DNA of 64,000 bases from CAYHCE01 sp964355015 (GTDB lineage Bacteria; Cyanobacteriota; Cyanobacteriia; PCC-6307; Cyanobiaceae). This document shows, one piece after another, positions 1 through 7,935 of this stretch (within the stretch, counting starts at the first letter, position 1; each line of letters opens with the position of its first letter). Position numbers and translations under genes: made by a program. Location of the stretch: NCBI GenBank assembly GCA_964355015.1, contig CAYHCE010000001.1, positions 1 to 64,000 of the forward strand, written 5' to 3'. The notes below the pieces were generated by a model. That model worked only from the letters and a program-made list of their open reading frames with translations. It was not told the DNA's origin and ran no database searches.

Positions 1-480
1 TGTTGCCCGAGACGTGCATCAGGGTGTCGTGGTAGTCGGCGTCCTGGTTCATGCTGGCCAGGCAGGGGAAGTGGTGGTGGAGCATCCCGGCCGCTTCGAT
101 GGACTCGTCGACGGTCAGGCCGGTCAGGCCTTCCGCCACGTGCTGAGCGCAGCCGCAGGCGGTATCCCGCGACACCTGCACCTGGCGGATGTGGCCGCCT
201 TCGACGGTCACGTGGAACTCGGGACGGCCGAAATGCTCGGCGAAGCGCCGGATGAGCGGGTCGTCGTAGGTGGTTACCAGCGGCGTGCGGTTGTAGGTTG
301 TGGTCGTCAGAGAGCAGAAGGGCTTGGGGAAGACCGCGGCGACGCCCATCTCGTCCAGCCAGCCTTTGAGCTGCTGCATCAGCCCCGGAGGAAGCGACTC
401 GTTGCGATCGATAGGGGCGATGACAGCTTTGGCCCCGCAGCGGCGGACGATATCGGGGACGAGCTGCGCCAGCCCCGGAG
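1..480 (-). CDS. DUF166-like protein, partial (runs off window; likely foreign)
   Basis: The minus strand carries an open frame from about base 480 down past base 1, lacking both its start and its end. The translation contains GAKAVIAPIDRNE, FPKPFCSLT, FGRPEF, VEGGHIR, and near the edge FPCLASM followed by DTLMHVSG. This order of motifs (a Cys after a Lys-Pro-Phe, a central acidic beta segment, a late Pro-Cys-Leu-Ala) resembles the DUF166 family, which I know from archaea and anaerobic bacteria and not from picocyanobacteria. The function of that family is unknown to me. The frame collides head-on with accC near base 480, which suggests the two belong to different molecules. The family call is from memory of its motif pattern and is tentative. 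Confidence 0.5.
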
Positions 481-484
481 CTTC

Positions 485-874
485 CCCCAGCGCCAGGAGG
501 AGATCCGCCTCACGGGCCATGCGATCGAATGCCGCATCAACGCCGAGGATCCGCAGCAGAACTTCCGCCCGGCCCCCGGCAGGATCACCGGCTGGCTGCC
601 CCCCGGCGGTCCCGGCGTTCGGGTCGACAGCCACGTCTACACCGGCTATGAGATCCCGCCCTTCTACGACTCCCTGATCGGCAAGCTGATCGTCTGGGGG
701 GTGGATCGGGACGCCGCCCTCAGGCGGCTGCGGCGAGCCCTGACGGAATGCGCCATCACCGGCATCCCCACCACGATCGAGTTCCATCTGGCGCTGCTCG
801 ATCGGCCCGAGTTCCAGAGGGGCGACGTGCACACCAAGTTCGTGGAGCAGGAGATGCTGCCCCCTGCCTCATAG
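485..874 (+). CDS. accC: Biotin carboxylase subunit of acetyl-CoA carboxylase, C-terminal fragment
   Basis: AccC carboxylates biotin on the carrier protein with ATP and bicarbonate, the first half-reaction of acetyl-CoA carboxylase in fatty-acid synthesis. Only the last ~130 residues are present of a family length near 450. Diagnostic stretches are GHAIECRINAEDP, FRPAPGRI, VRVDSHVYTGYEIPP, FYDSLIGKLIVWG and GIPTTIEFH. Homology begins close to base 485; upstream in the same frame the codons do not encode AccC although the frame stays open, so a naive longer ORF starting at base 14 would be a false fusion. The truncation coincides with the suspected junction. yggT follows tail-to-tail 8 bases downstream. 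Confidence 0.9.
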   Translation, partial: PQRQEEIRLTGHAIECRINAEDPQQNFRPAPGRITGWLPPGGPGVRVDSHVYTGYEIPPFYDSLIGKLIVWGVDRDAALRRLRRALTECAITGIPTTIEFHLALLDRPEFQRGDVHTKFVEQEMLPPAS

Positions 875-882
875 GGGTCGGC

Positions 883-1209
883 TCAGGCCAGGCCCGTGCC
901 GTGGCGCAGAACCTGCGTGAGCAGGCCCTGCTGACCGACCAGCAGTTCCCGCAGCAGGCTGATCAGCCCCACCCAGATCACCGGGGTCACATCCACGCCG
1001 CCGATCGGCGGGATCAGCCGACGGGTGAGGCGCAGCAGCGGTTCGGTGGGGGCGCCGATCAGCCGCAGCACGCCCTTCTCGAGGTCGATCTGTGGATACC
1101 AGGTGAGCACGATCCGGAACAGGAACAGCAGGGTCCAGGCCGCCAGCAGCAGACCCAGGGCCAGATCTGCCACCGGCAACGACTGCATCAGCCAGGGGGC
1201 AGCCGTCAC
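883..1209 (-). CDS. YggT family membrane protein
   Basis: This 108-residue integral membrane protein has the YggT layout: a first hydrophobic helix at about residues 14-34, the conserved TWYPQIDLEKG segment, an amphipathic stretch with EPLLRLTRRLIPPIGGVDVTP, and a second helix ending in LLRELL. In cyanobacteria and chloroplasts (YlmG) the family is linked to cell or plastid division and to thylakoid cofactor or nucleoid organisation; the biochemical role is not settled. It is divergent from psbX, with which it shares a 77-bp control region holding a strong inverted repeat. Confidence 0.88.
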   Translation of the reverse strand: MTAAPWLMQSLPVADLALGLLLAAWTLLFLFRIVLTWYPQIDLEKGVLRLIGAPTEPLLRLTRRLIPPIGGVDVTPVIWVGLISLLRELLVGQQGLLTQVLRHGTGLA

Positions 1210-1219
1210 AAAGCTCTAA

Positions 1220-1257
1220 GCAGTGGGCCGCTCATCGTAGGAAGCGGACCCCACTGC
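1220..1257. promoter_or_regulatory. Inverted repeat between yggT and psbX, next to a -10-like TAGGAT
   Basis: GCAGTGGG (1220-1227) pairs with CCCACTGC (1250-1257), and inside it CCGCT (1228-1232) pairs with AGCGG (1243-1247), leaving a two-base bulge. TAGGAT at 1259-1264 is a good -10 candidate for psbX and would start transcription about 16 bases before its ATG. The repeat then covers the -35 region, so it may be an operator for one or both divergent genes. There is no T-run, and neither flanking gene ends here, so a terminator is unlikely. Confidence 0.4.
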
Positions 1258-1286
1258 CTAGGATCCAGGCCGGACCCGGCGTTGCC

Positions 1287-1409
1287 ATGACCCCCTCCCT
1301 CTCCAACTTTCTGAGCAGCCTCGTCTACGGGGCCATGATCGTGGTGATCCCGATCAGCATCGCGCTGGTGCTGATCAGCCAGACCGACCAGGTCGACCGC
1401 AAGCTCTGA
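1287..1409 (+). CDS. psbX: Photosystem II protein PsbX
   Basis: This is a 40-residue single-helix photosystem II subunit. It begins MTPSLSNFLSSL, has one hydrophobic helix at about residues 11-32 (VVIPISIALVLI), and ends SQTDQVDRKL on the stromal side. That matches the usual cyanobacterial PsbX length and pattern. PsbX sits at the periphery of PSII near the QB site and cytochrome b559, where it affects quinone turnover. The ATG at 1287 is the only sensible start. It is expressed away from yggT, and ycf66 follows on the same strand after 110 bases. Confidence 0.95.
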   Translation: MTPSLSNFLSSLVYGAMIVVIPISIALVLISQTDQVDRKL

Positions 1410-1519
1410 GGGTTCAGTGTTCCCGTCACGCCGGAGTGGTCGTGGCGGGGTCCCTACACTGGTGCCACGGGTTCTCCACTGGGGGAACACGATCCAGCGT
1501 TCGCCTGAGGGTTCCAGAC

Positions 1520-2500
1520 GTGGTCAATGCCAGCCTGAACTGGGCCAGCATCGTCGGCATCGTGTTGGCCGTCGGCGGTGCCCTCCTCTATTTCATGAGG
1601 AGCTTCAAGCCCGCCCTCGCCCGTGACTACGACGTCTTCTTCGCTGCCGTGGGTCTGCTCTGCGGCGGCATTCTCTTCTTCCAGGGCTGGCGCCTCGATC
1701 CGATCCTGCAGTTCGGCCAGTTCCTGCTGGCCGGCACCACCGTGTTCTTCGCCTACGAGAGTGTTCGCCTGCGGGGCGTCACCACCGAGCAGGCCCGTCG
1801 CTCCTCCTACTTCGAGGACGACGAACCGCCGGCACCCCGACCGAGGGTGGGCGGGCGGCCCGGCTGGGACTCAGACACGGATCGTTTCGATGAACCCCAG
1901 CCCCTGAGGCGCCGCATCCGCTCGCTCGAAACCGAGGAGCCAGAGGAGGAGGCCCCCTTCTACCGGCCGCGACGGACCGCACGGCCGGCCATCCCCGAGC
2001 GGGCCGCCAGTCGTCGCTCTCCCGACGACGAGGACTGGGACAGCCCCGCCTCCCGTGCCTCCCGCGACCAGCAGCCCTTCTCTCGTGGCGCTCCCCGCAG
2101 CGGTCAGGGAGGGGTTCCTGCGGCCGCTGGCGGCGCGGCAGCAGCGGCAGCCGGTGTGGCGGCAGGGTCTTCCTTCGGTGCCCGGCGGCGCGATCGCGAG
2201 GCCGGGCCGGAACCTCGCCGCGGCAGTCGGCCCGTGCCCGCCCCCGACAATGTGCCCAGGTCCAGCCGTCGACCCGGTCCGACCGGAACCAGCGGATCAG
2301 CCGGTGGGACAGGCAGCGAGATGATCGGATCCACTGGCACCCCCGGTGTGCCCCAGGGCAGTCCGATTCGCGGCCGCAGCGTGCGCGGCCAGGATCCGGC
2401 CTCTGCCGATGCCGGCAACGTCAGCGACGCCGACTTCACCCCCCTCAGGCCGAGCCCCTCCCCCCGACCACGGGACAACAGCTCCCGCTTCGACGACTGA
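1520..2500 (+). CDS. ycf66: Ycf66 family protein with long low-complexity tail
   Basis: The first ~95 residues are Ycf66: NASLNWASIVGIVLAV, a first membrane helix, RSFKPALARDYDVFFAAVG, a second helix, GWRLDPILQFGQ, and a third helix ending FFAYESVRLRG. The GTG at 1520 is chosen because homologues begin M-V-N at this point; longer in-frame starts upstream add sequence with no family match. The rest, roughly residues 96-326, is an acidic, Arg-, Pro- and Gly-rich tail with no recognisable fold. Ycf66 occurs in cyanobacteria and some plastids and its function is unknown. A TACACT at 1455-1460 is a possible -10, without a clear -35. Confidence 0.87.
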   Translation: MVNASLNWASIVGIVLAVGGALLYFMRSFKPALARDYDVFFAAVGLLCGGILFFQGWRLDPILQFGQFLLAGTTVFFAYESVRLRGVTTEQARRSSYFEDDEPPAPRPRVGGRPGWDSDTDRFDEPQPLRRRIRSLETEEPEEEAPFYRPRRTARPAIPERAASRRSPDDEDWDSPASRASRDQQPFSRGAPRSGQGGVPAAAGGAAAAAAGVAAGSSFGARRRDREAGPEPRRGSRPVPAPDNVPRSSRRPGPTGTSGSAGGTGSEMIGSTGTPGVPQGSPIRGRSVRGQDPASADAGNVSDADFTPLRPSPSPRPRDNSSRFDD

Positions 2501-2580
2501 GCCAGGCAACCGGGCGGCGTCAACGGGTGGCCCGCCTGCGGCCACCCAGAAGCACAGCCGTCGGCAGGGCTGCCCTCGCT

Positions 2581-3162
2581 GTGAACCGGCTGCTGTGTTG
2601 CGCCCGGCACTCTGGATTCGTCCGGTCGTTCAGCCTCGGCCTGGTGATGGCCATCGCGCTGGGGATCAGTGGCTGTTCAGTTCCCTGGGGCCTGCGGGGC
2701 CGGCCCGCTCCATCGACCGGCCTGGGCAGCCGGATCCGCCAGGATCCTGCCCTCAGCGGGGACGGCCGCCTGCTGGCCAGCCTGGTCGACCGCGGCGGGC
2801 GCAGCACCATCCTGCTGCAGGAGCGCCTCAGCGGCACAGTGCTGCCTCTGCGCGATCTCGATCGACGCCAGCCCCACAGTTCCCCGTCGCTGAGCTGGAA
2901 CGGCCGCTATCTCGCCCTGCTCGTGCAGCAGGGCTCCCGCCGTCTGGCGGTGATCGAGGATCGGCTCACGGGCAGGATCCATCCCCTTCCCCTCCCCGAC
3001 GACCGGGAGGTCCAGAGGCTGAGCCTGTCGCCCGATGCGCGCCGCCTGGCCCTGCAACTGGTGCAGGACGGCCATGGACGGGTGGAAGTGTTCGACCTCG
3101 GCGGGCTGCTGGAGCCGGACCTTCCACCAGGGATGCGGCTCTCGGGAGGCGGAGAGCCATGA
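2581..3162 (+). CDS. Lipoprotein with TolB/WD-like propeller repeats (first of a pair)
   Basis: From the GTG at 2581 the protein has a basic N-terminus, a hydrophobic segment (LGLVMAIALG) and a lipobox ISGC, so it should be a lipid-anchored periplasmic protein. An in-frame GTG at 2527 would add 18 residues that do not improve the signal peptide. The mature part contains repeated units of the form DPALSGDGRLLASLVDRGG, SPSLSWNGRYLALLVQQ and LSLSPDARRLALQLVQ, the usual motif of TolB-type beta-propeller blades. With only about three blades, it is too short for a closed propeller on its own. The stop overlaps the start of the next, similar lipoprotein. Confidence 0.75.
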   Translation: MNRLLCCARHSGFVRSFSLGLVMAIALGISGCSVPWGLRGRPAPSTGLGSRIRQDPALSGDGRLLASLVDRGGRSTILLQERLSGTVLPLRDLDRRQPHSSPSLSWNGRYLALLVQQGSRRLAVIEDRLTGRIHPLPLPDDREVQRLSLSPDARRLALQLVQDGHGRVEVFDLGGLLEPDLPPGMRLSGGGEP

Positions 3163-3656
3163 AGCGGGCCGACCCGATCCGCCTGCTCGCAGCACCACCA
3201 CTGCTGCTGCTGCTCCTGCTGGGCGGCTGCGTCAGCCCCCCCCTGCGGCCCCTGCCCGTGATCAACCAGGGCCTGGCGCAGGCCGGTGTGAACCGGGATC
3301 CTTCCCTGAGCGGACGCTGGCTGGCCCTGATCAGCGGCCGGGAGGGCCGGGAGCAGGTTCTGCTGGTGGATCTGGAGAGTGGCAGGCCCGTGCCGCTGCC
3401 GGGTCTCAACCGCCCCGATGCCCAGCCGCTGAGCGTGAGCGTTGACGACAGGGGAGAACGGCTGGCCCTGGTACGCCAACGGGACGGGCGCACCGAACTG
3501 GCGCTCTACCGTCGCTCCAGCCAGAGCCTGCAACCCCTGCCCCTGGAGCCGGCGGGAGTGCCCAGGCTGGTGAATCTGAGCGCGGACGGCCGGGTGCTGG
3601 CGGTGCAGATCAGCCGCAACGGGATCTGGCAGGTGGATCTGCTCGAGCTGCCCTGA
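3159..3656 (+). CDS. Lipoprotein with TolB/WD-like propeller repeats (second of a pair)
   Basis: The 165-residue protein starts MKRADPIRLLA, has a Leu-rich hydrophobic core and lipobox LGGC, then propeller-type units: DPSLSGRWLALISGREG, LSVSVDDRGERLALVRQ and LVNLSADGRVLAVQISRNG. It is clearly related to the preceding lipoprotein, so the pair probably arose by duplication. Start ATG and the upstream stop share the bases ATGA, a standard sign of translational coupling. Three blades in each protein suggest that two molecules, perhaps one of each, could complete a propeller; that is inference. No specific function is recognised. Confidence 0.77.
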   Translation: MKRADPIRLLAAPPLLLLLLLGGCVSPPLRPLPVINQGLAQAGVNRDPSLSGRWLALISGREGREQVLLVDLESGRPVPLPGLNRPDAQPLSVSVDDRGERLALVRQRDGRTELALYRRSSQSLQPLPLEPAGVPRLVNLSADGRVLAVQISRNGIWQVDLLELP

Positions 3657-3662
3657 GCAGCC

Positions 3663-3890
3663 TCAGGGCACCAGGCCGGCCCAGTGGAGGAAGGTATCGC
3701 CGCTGAGGGCCTCGATCAGCAGTACGGCTGCGAAGCCGACCATGGCGAACCGCCCGTTGACGCGCTCGGCATAGGCACTCCAGCCAAACGAGGGCAGATC
3801 GGACGTGGTGGCGCTGGTGGAGGGCACGGTGGAGGGGGGCGACGCGGGTGGGGGGGGAGTCATCGGGGATTCAGGCGCGGCCAAAGTCAT
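3663..3890 (-). CDS. hli: High-light-inducible chlorophyll-binding protein
   Basis: A 75-residue protein with one membrane helix carrying the chlorophyll a/b-binding signature ERVNGRFAMVGFAAVLLIE, in which Glu and Arg plus Asn form the helix-stabilising ion pair and pigment ligands. These single-helix Hlips bind chlorophyll and carotenoid and quench energy around photosystem II assembly factors under high light. The N-terminus is a Pro-, Ser- and Thr-rich extension. Two starts are possible: ATG at 3890, overlapping the preceding gene's stop by 20 bases, or ATG at 3863 (66 residues). Neither has a clear Shine-Dalgarno site. Confidence 0.9.
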   Translation of the reverse strand: MTLAAPESPMTPPPPASPPSTVPSTSATTSDLPSFGWSAYAERVNGRFAMVGFAAVLLIEALSGDTFLHWAGLVP

Positions 3891-5877
3891 AGCCGGCGGC
3901 GGGAAGCAGTCGCCAGCCGCCGTTACCGTCGAGCTCCAGCACCGTGTCGTGAAAGGCGGCCAGGGTGGGGCGGTGGCCCACGCTCACGAAGGCCATCTCT
4001 CGCTCGGTGAGCAATTTGTAGAGGTGCTTCTCGGTGGTGACATCGAGGGCGCTGGTGGCTTCATCGAGCACCACGAAGCGGGGGGAATTGAGCAGCAGCC
4101 GAGCAAAGGCGAGGCGCTGCTGTTCGCCCAGGGACAGCAGCCGCGGCCAGTCCTGCTTGATGTCGAGGTCGGGATAGCGGCTCACCAACTCCGGCAGGCG
4201 AACCTCCTCGAGCACGTTGCGCAGGTGATCGTCGCTGAATCGTTCCGGCTGCAGCGGGTAGCAGAGCTGCTCGCGCAGGCTGCCCAGGATCATGTAGGGC
4301 TTCTGGGGGATGAACAACAGCTCCGAAAGGGGTGGGCGCTCGATGCTGCCGGCCGCCGGTGGCCACAGCCCGCTCACCATGCGCAGAAAGGAGGTCTTGC
4401 CGCAGCCACTCGGACCCACGACCAGCACTCTCTGGCGCGGACCCACCTCGAGGCTGATGTCGTGGATCAGGCAGCGGTTGGTGCGGGGTGGCACCAGATC
4501 GGCATGCAGCACGACGATGGCATCGGAACGCCCTCTCCTCGCCTCGATGCCGTCACCGCCTGCGGCCGCTTCTGCAGACGGCAGGGGCAGCGCCTGGGAG
4601 GCGATCTCCTCCATTTTTGCCTGGAAGCCCTCCAGACGGCTGATGCTGGCGGAGAAGGCCGCCAGCCGGTCGATGTTGTTGACGATATAGCTCACCGAGA
4701 ACAGCACCTGGCTGAAGGCGATGCTGGCCTGTCCGAACACACCGAAATCCACTTTCTTGGCGAAGTAGATCGGTGCGATCACCAGCCAGGGCAGAAAGCG
4801 GGAAAAGTAATCATAGGAGCGCTGGATCACCTGGATCAACGCTTCCCAGATGATCAGGCGATCGTAGTTGAAGATGGCCCCACCGAGGCGGCGCTCCGCC
4901 TCCTTGGCCTCCTGTTGTTCGCCCCTGTAGAAGGCGATCGATTCGGCATTGTCCCGGATATGCACAAGGCCGTAACGAAAATCGGCTTCAAGCTTCAGCT
5001 GCTTATAGTTCAGCATCACCAGTTTTCGGCTGGCAAAGACGATCAGTGCGGTGCCGCCCACTGAGTAGGCAAGCAGCAGCAAGGCCAGCTTTGAGTTGAT
5101 GCTCCACAGTACGATGATGAAGCTCACGAAGGTGAGCAACGCCGCAATGATCTCCACAGTCACGCTCAGGCTGGTGCCGGTGAAGCTCGCCGTGTCCTGA
5201 GAGATCCTCTGGTCCGGGTTGTCGATCTCCTCAAGGGATTCGTCGTTGGGATTGAGGATGTAGTAGGCCCGGTTGGTGAGGTAGCGGGTGAGCAGACGGC
5301 CGCTCAGCCACTCTCGCCAGAGCAGACCCAGCTTCGGAATCAGGTAACTCTGGATCGCCCGGATCGGCAGCGCCAGTACCAGGCAGAAGGCGTAGATCCC
5401 TACGATCTTCCAGAATCCATCCTGGTCGTAGGCCACCAGGGCGTTGTCGACGTTGCGGGCGATGTAGCTGATGCCGACGTTGATGCCGTTGATCACCAGG
5501 ATCAGCAGGGTGATCACCCCCATCAGCAGCCAGGGCAGCCAGCGGCCCTGGCGCAGCTTGCTGCGCACGCTGCCGAACGCCACCAGCCCGGCGGCGAACA
5601 GCACCATCACCACCGGACCGATCGGGCCCCTCCACAGGGCCGCCACCTGCTCGGGCACTCCGGGCAGGAAGCGATCGCGCAGGCCGGGAATCAGAGCCCC
5701 GGAGGCGGCGACCACAGCGGTGAGCAGCAGCAGGGTGAGCCCCACCACCACCGCCACGAGGGAGACCACCAGCAGCAGGAACTGCCAGGAGCTGCTCTCC
5801 TCCAGAGGGAGGAAGTAGGGCTGGGCCAGGCGCTGCAGCTTGACCAGCTGGTCGCGGAAGGCCTTCAGGGGACGCAT
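3871..5877 (-). CDS. ABC transporter, fused permease-ATPase of the SbmA/BacA (ABCD-like) type
   Basis: The 668-residue protein has an ABC_membrane_2 type N-terminal half with about six membrane helices (residues ~30-400), including the family segment YYILNPNDESLEEIDNPDQR, and a C-terminal ATPase. Walker A is GPSGCGKTS at ~488-496, the signature is LSLGEQQR at ~581-588, and Walker B is FVVLDEATSALD at ~601-612. Relatives include bacterial BacA/SbmA-linked vitamin B12 or peptide transporters and the peroxisomal ABCD proteins. It should work as a homodimer in the inner or thylakoid membrane. The substrate cannot be read from sequence. Coding starts head-to-tail after the HIT gene, 42 bases away. 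Confidence 0.88.
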   Translation of the reverse strand: MRPLKAFRDQLVKLQRLAQPYFLPLEESSSWQFLLLVVSLVAVVVGLTLLLLTAVVAASGALIPGLRDRFLPGVPEQVAALWRGPIGPVVMVLFAAGLVAFGSVRSKLRQGRWLPWLLMGVITLLILVINGINVGISYIARNVDNALVAYDQDGFWKIVGIYAFCLVLALPIRAIQSYLIPKLGLLWREWLSGRLLTRYLTNRAYYILNPNDESLEEIDNPDQRISQDTASFTGTSLSVTVEIIAALLTFVSFIIVLWSINSKLALLLLAYSVGGTALIVFASRKLVMLNYKQLKLEADFRYGLVHIRDNAESIAFYRGEQQEAKEAERRLGGAIFNYDRLIIWEALIQVIQRSYDYFSRFLPWLVIAPIYFAKKVDFGVFGQASIAFSQVLFSVSYIVNNIDRLAAFSASISRLEGFQAKMEEIASQALPLPSAEAAAGGDGIEARRGRSDAIVVLHADLVPPRTNRCLIHDISLEVGPRQRVLVVGPSGCGKTSFLRMVSGLWPPAAGSIERPPLSELLFIPQKPYMILGSLREQLCYPLQPERFSDDHLRNVLEEVRLPELVSRYPDLDIKQDWPRLLSLGEQQRLAFARLLLNSPRFVVLDEATSALDVTTEKHLYKLLTEREMAFVSVGHRPTLAAFHDTVLELDGNGGWRLLPAAGYDFGRA

Positions 5878-5919
5878 GAACGAAAGCGGCTGGGGGGGCC
5901 ATTGTCGCCGCTGGGGAGA

Positions 5920-6264
5920 TCAGCCGGGAGGCCACTGCAGGGGCCGGCCTCCGATCACGTGAACATGCAGGTGAAACACGGTCTGGCCGGCTTCCTCCCC
6001 GGAATTGATCACGGTGCGCCAGCCGCTCAGCCCCTCCTGCCGGGCCACCCTGGCTGCCACCAGCAACAGATGGCCGAGGAGAGCCTGGTGCCGCTCCTCG
6101 GCATCAGCCAGGTTCAGCAGGGGTTCACGGGGGATCACCAGAACGTGCACCGGAGCCTGGGGCTGGACGTCCCTGAAGGCCAGGCAGAGGTCATCGGCAT
6201 AGACCTCATCGCAGGGAATCTCTCCCTTCAGGATGCGGGCGAAGATCGTGTCGCTGGCAGCCAT
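5920..6264 (-). CDS. HIT-family nucleotide-binding protein (HinT-like)
   Basis: A 114-residue histidine-triad protein. It starts MAASDTIFARILKGEIPCDEVY, contains FRDVQPQAPVHVLVIPR, and ends with the triad HLHVHVIGGR, where the middle histidine is the nucleophile. HinT-type enzymes hydrolyse adenosine 5'-phosphoramidates and acyl- or aminoacyl-adenylates. Length and the N-terminal sequence match HinT rather than Ap4A hydrolases. The start at 6264 lies 78 bases from the divergent yifB start. Confidence 0.92.
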   Translation of the reverse strand: MAASDTIFARILKGEIPCDEVYADDLCLAFRDVQPQAPVHVLVIPREPLLNLADAEERHQALLGHLLLVAARVARQEGLSGWRTVINSGEEAGQTVFHLHVHVIGGRPLQWPPG

Positions 6265-6342
6265 GGCGCCGGGCCGGAGGAGGGGCGGAAGGTCAGCTGG
6301 TACGGGCTGGGCACTGAAGAGGTGTCCGCCGCGGATCCGCTG

Positions 6343-7905
6343 ATGTTGGCACGGTGCAGCAGTGCCGCCCTGCGGGGCCTGGAGGCCCGTGAGGTGGCGG
6401 TGGAGGTGGACATCGCCCCTGGCCTGCCGGGGCTGCAGATCGTGGGGCTGGCGGATGCGGCGGTGCGGGAATCCAGGGAACGGGTGCGGGCGGCCCTGCG
6501 CAACAGCGGCTTCCGCACGCCGCTCACCCGGGTGATCGTGAGCCTGGCGCCGGCGGATCTGCGCAAGGAGGGGCCGGCCTTCGACCTGCCGATCGCCCTG
6601 GGGTTGCTGCTGGCCTCCGGCCAGCTGCCGCCCGGATGGCTGGAAGGCATCTGGAGCGCGGGCGAGCTGGGTCTGGACGGGAGCCTGAGGCCGGTGCGAG
6701 GCGTGATGGCCCTGGCGCTGGCAGCACGGCAGTGCGGGGCGCGAGGGCTGGTGGTACCGGTCGCCAACGGTGGCGAGGCCCAGTTGGTGGAGGGATTGTC
6801 GGTGTGGCCGGCCGGCTGCCTGCGGCAGGTGGCCGAGCTGCTGGAGGATCGGCGCCACGCCAGCCCTTGCCCTGCGGCCGCGGCCTCAGCGGCCGCAGCG
6901 TCAGCGCCTGCCGCGCCGCTCGATCTCCGCGAGGTGAAAGGGCAGGACCATGGGCGCAGGGCCCTGGAGATCGCCGCAGCCGGTGGCCATCATCTGCTGC
7001 TCGTGGGTCCACCTGGAAGCGGCAAGACGATGCTGGCCCGGCGGTTGGGGGGCCTGCTGCCGCCACTGCCCCACCCGCAGGCCCTGGAACTCACCCAGGT
7101 GTACTCGGTGGCAGGGCTGCTGCAGCACCACGGCGCCCTGCTGCGACAACGGCCCTTCCGGGCTCCGCATCACAGCTGCACCGGCACCGCCCTCGTCGGG
7201 GGCGGCGCCATCCCCAGGCCGGGGGAACTGTCCCTGGCCCACCACGGCGTGCTGTTCCTCGACGAGCTGGCCGAGTTCCGGCGCGAGGTTCTTGATCAGC
7301 TGCGTCAGCCGCTGGAGGAAGGGGAAGTGTGGCTGAGTCGGGCCCGGCAGCGCAGCCGTTTCCCTTGCCGCGTCTGCCTGGTGGGGGCCACCAACCCTTG
7401 CCCCTGCGGCTGGTTCGGCGATCCCGAACGGGCCTGCCGCTGCGGCGAGGCCCAGAGGCTGCGGTACTGGTCACGGCTGTCGGGGCCACTGCTGGATCGG
7501 ATCGATCTGCAGGTGGTGGTGCGACGCCTGGCGGCGGACACCCTGGTGGCGAGCTACGCAGCCGACAATTCTCAGCAGCCGGCCGAAAGCAGCGCTGTGG
7601 TGGCACTCCGGGTTGCGGCGGCCCGGCAGCGAATGGTGGCTCGCAATCCAGGCCAGTGTCCCAACAGCCAGCTGAGCAGCGGCGCGCTGCAGCAGGAGAG
7701 CCGGCTCTCAGCGGCTGGGATGAAGCTGTGGCGACGGGCGATCGAGCAGCGGCGGTTGAGCGCACGCTCGGCGGAACGACTGCTGCGGGTGGCTCGGACC
7801 ATCGCTGACCTGGATGCCAGCAGCGGAGTGGAGCCACGACACCTTGCCGAAGCTCTCACCTATCGGTCCTTCGACCAGCTTCAGAGCCCGGAGGGAAGGG
7901 CCTGA
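6343..7905 (+). CDS. YifB/ComM family Mg-chelatase-like AAA+ ATPase
   Basis: The 520-residue protein has an N-terminal Lon-S5-like ChlI domain (residues ~1-165, with VEVDIAPGLPGLQIVGLAD and ESRERVRAALRNSG), then the AAA+ core: Walker A GPPGSGKTM, Walker B VLFLDELAEF, a PFRAPHHSCTGTALVGG sensor stretch, and a Cys-rich CPCGWFGDPERACRCGE segment, followed by the C-terminal Mg-chelatase domain. ComM acts as a branch-migration helicase that helps integrate incoming DNA in natural transformation. The ATG at 6343 is chosen because family homology begins there; the longer frame upstream lies antisense to the HIT gene. Confidence 0.92.
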   Translation: MLARCSSAALRGLEAREVAVEVDIAPGLPGLQIVGLADAAVRESRERVRAALRNSGFRTPLTRVIVSLAPADLRKEGPAFDLPIALGLLLASGQLPPGWLEGIWSAGELGLDGSLRPVRGVMALALAARQCGARGLVVPVANGGEAQLVEGLSVWPAGCLRQVAELLEDRRHASPCPAAAASAAAASAPAAPLDLREVKGQDHGRRALEIAAAGGHHLLLVGPPGSGKTMLARRLGGLLPPLPHPQALELTQVYSVAGLLQHHGALLRQRPFRAPHHSCTGTALVGGGAIPRPGELSLAHHGVLFLDELAEFRREVLDQLRQPLEEGEVWLSRARQRSRFPCRVCLVGATNPCPCGWFGDPERACRCGEAQRLRYWSRLSGPLLDRIDLQVVVRRLAADTLVASYAADNSQQPAESSAVVALRVAAARQRMVARNPGQCPNSQLSSGALQQESRLSAAGMKLWRRAIEQRRLSARSAERLLRVARTIADLDASSGVEPRHLAEALTYRSFDQLQSPEGRA

Positions 7906-7935
7906 AGCTGACCCCCTGAGCGCAACGAGCCGGAT

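Noticed and set aside
14..484. Long plus-strand frame fused to the accC C-terminus
   Set aside because: The N-terminal part has no homology to biotin carboxylase, and the minus strand codes for a coherent DUF166-like protein over the same bases. The fusion is an artefact of an open antisense frame.
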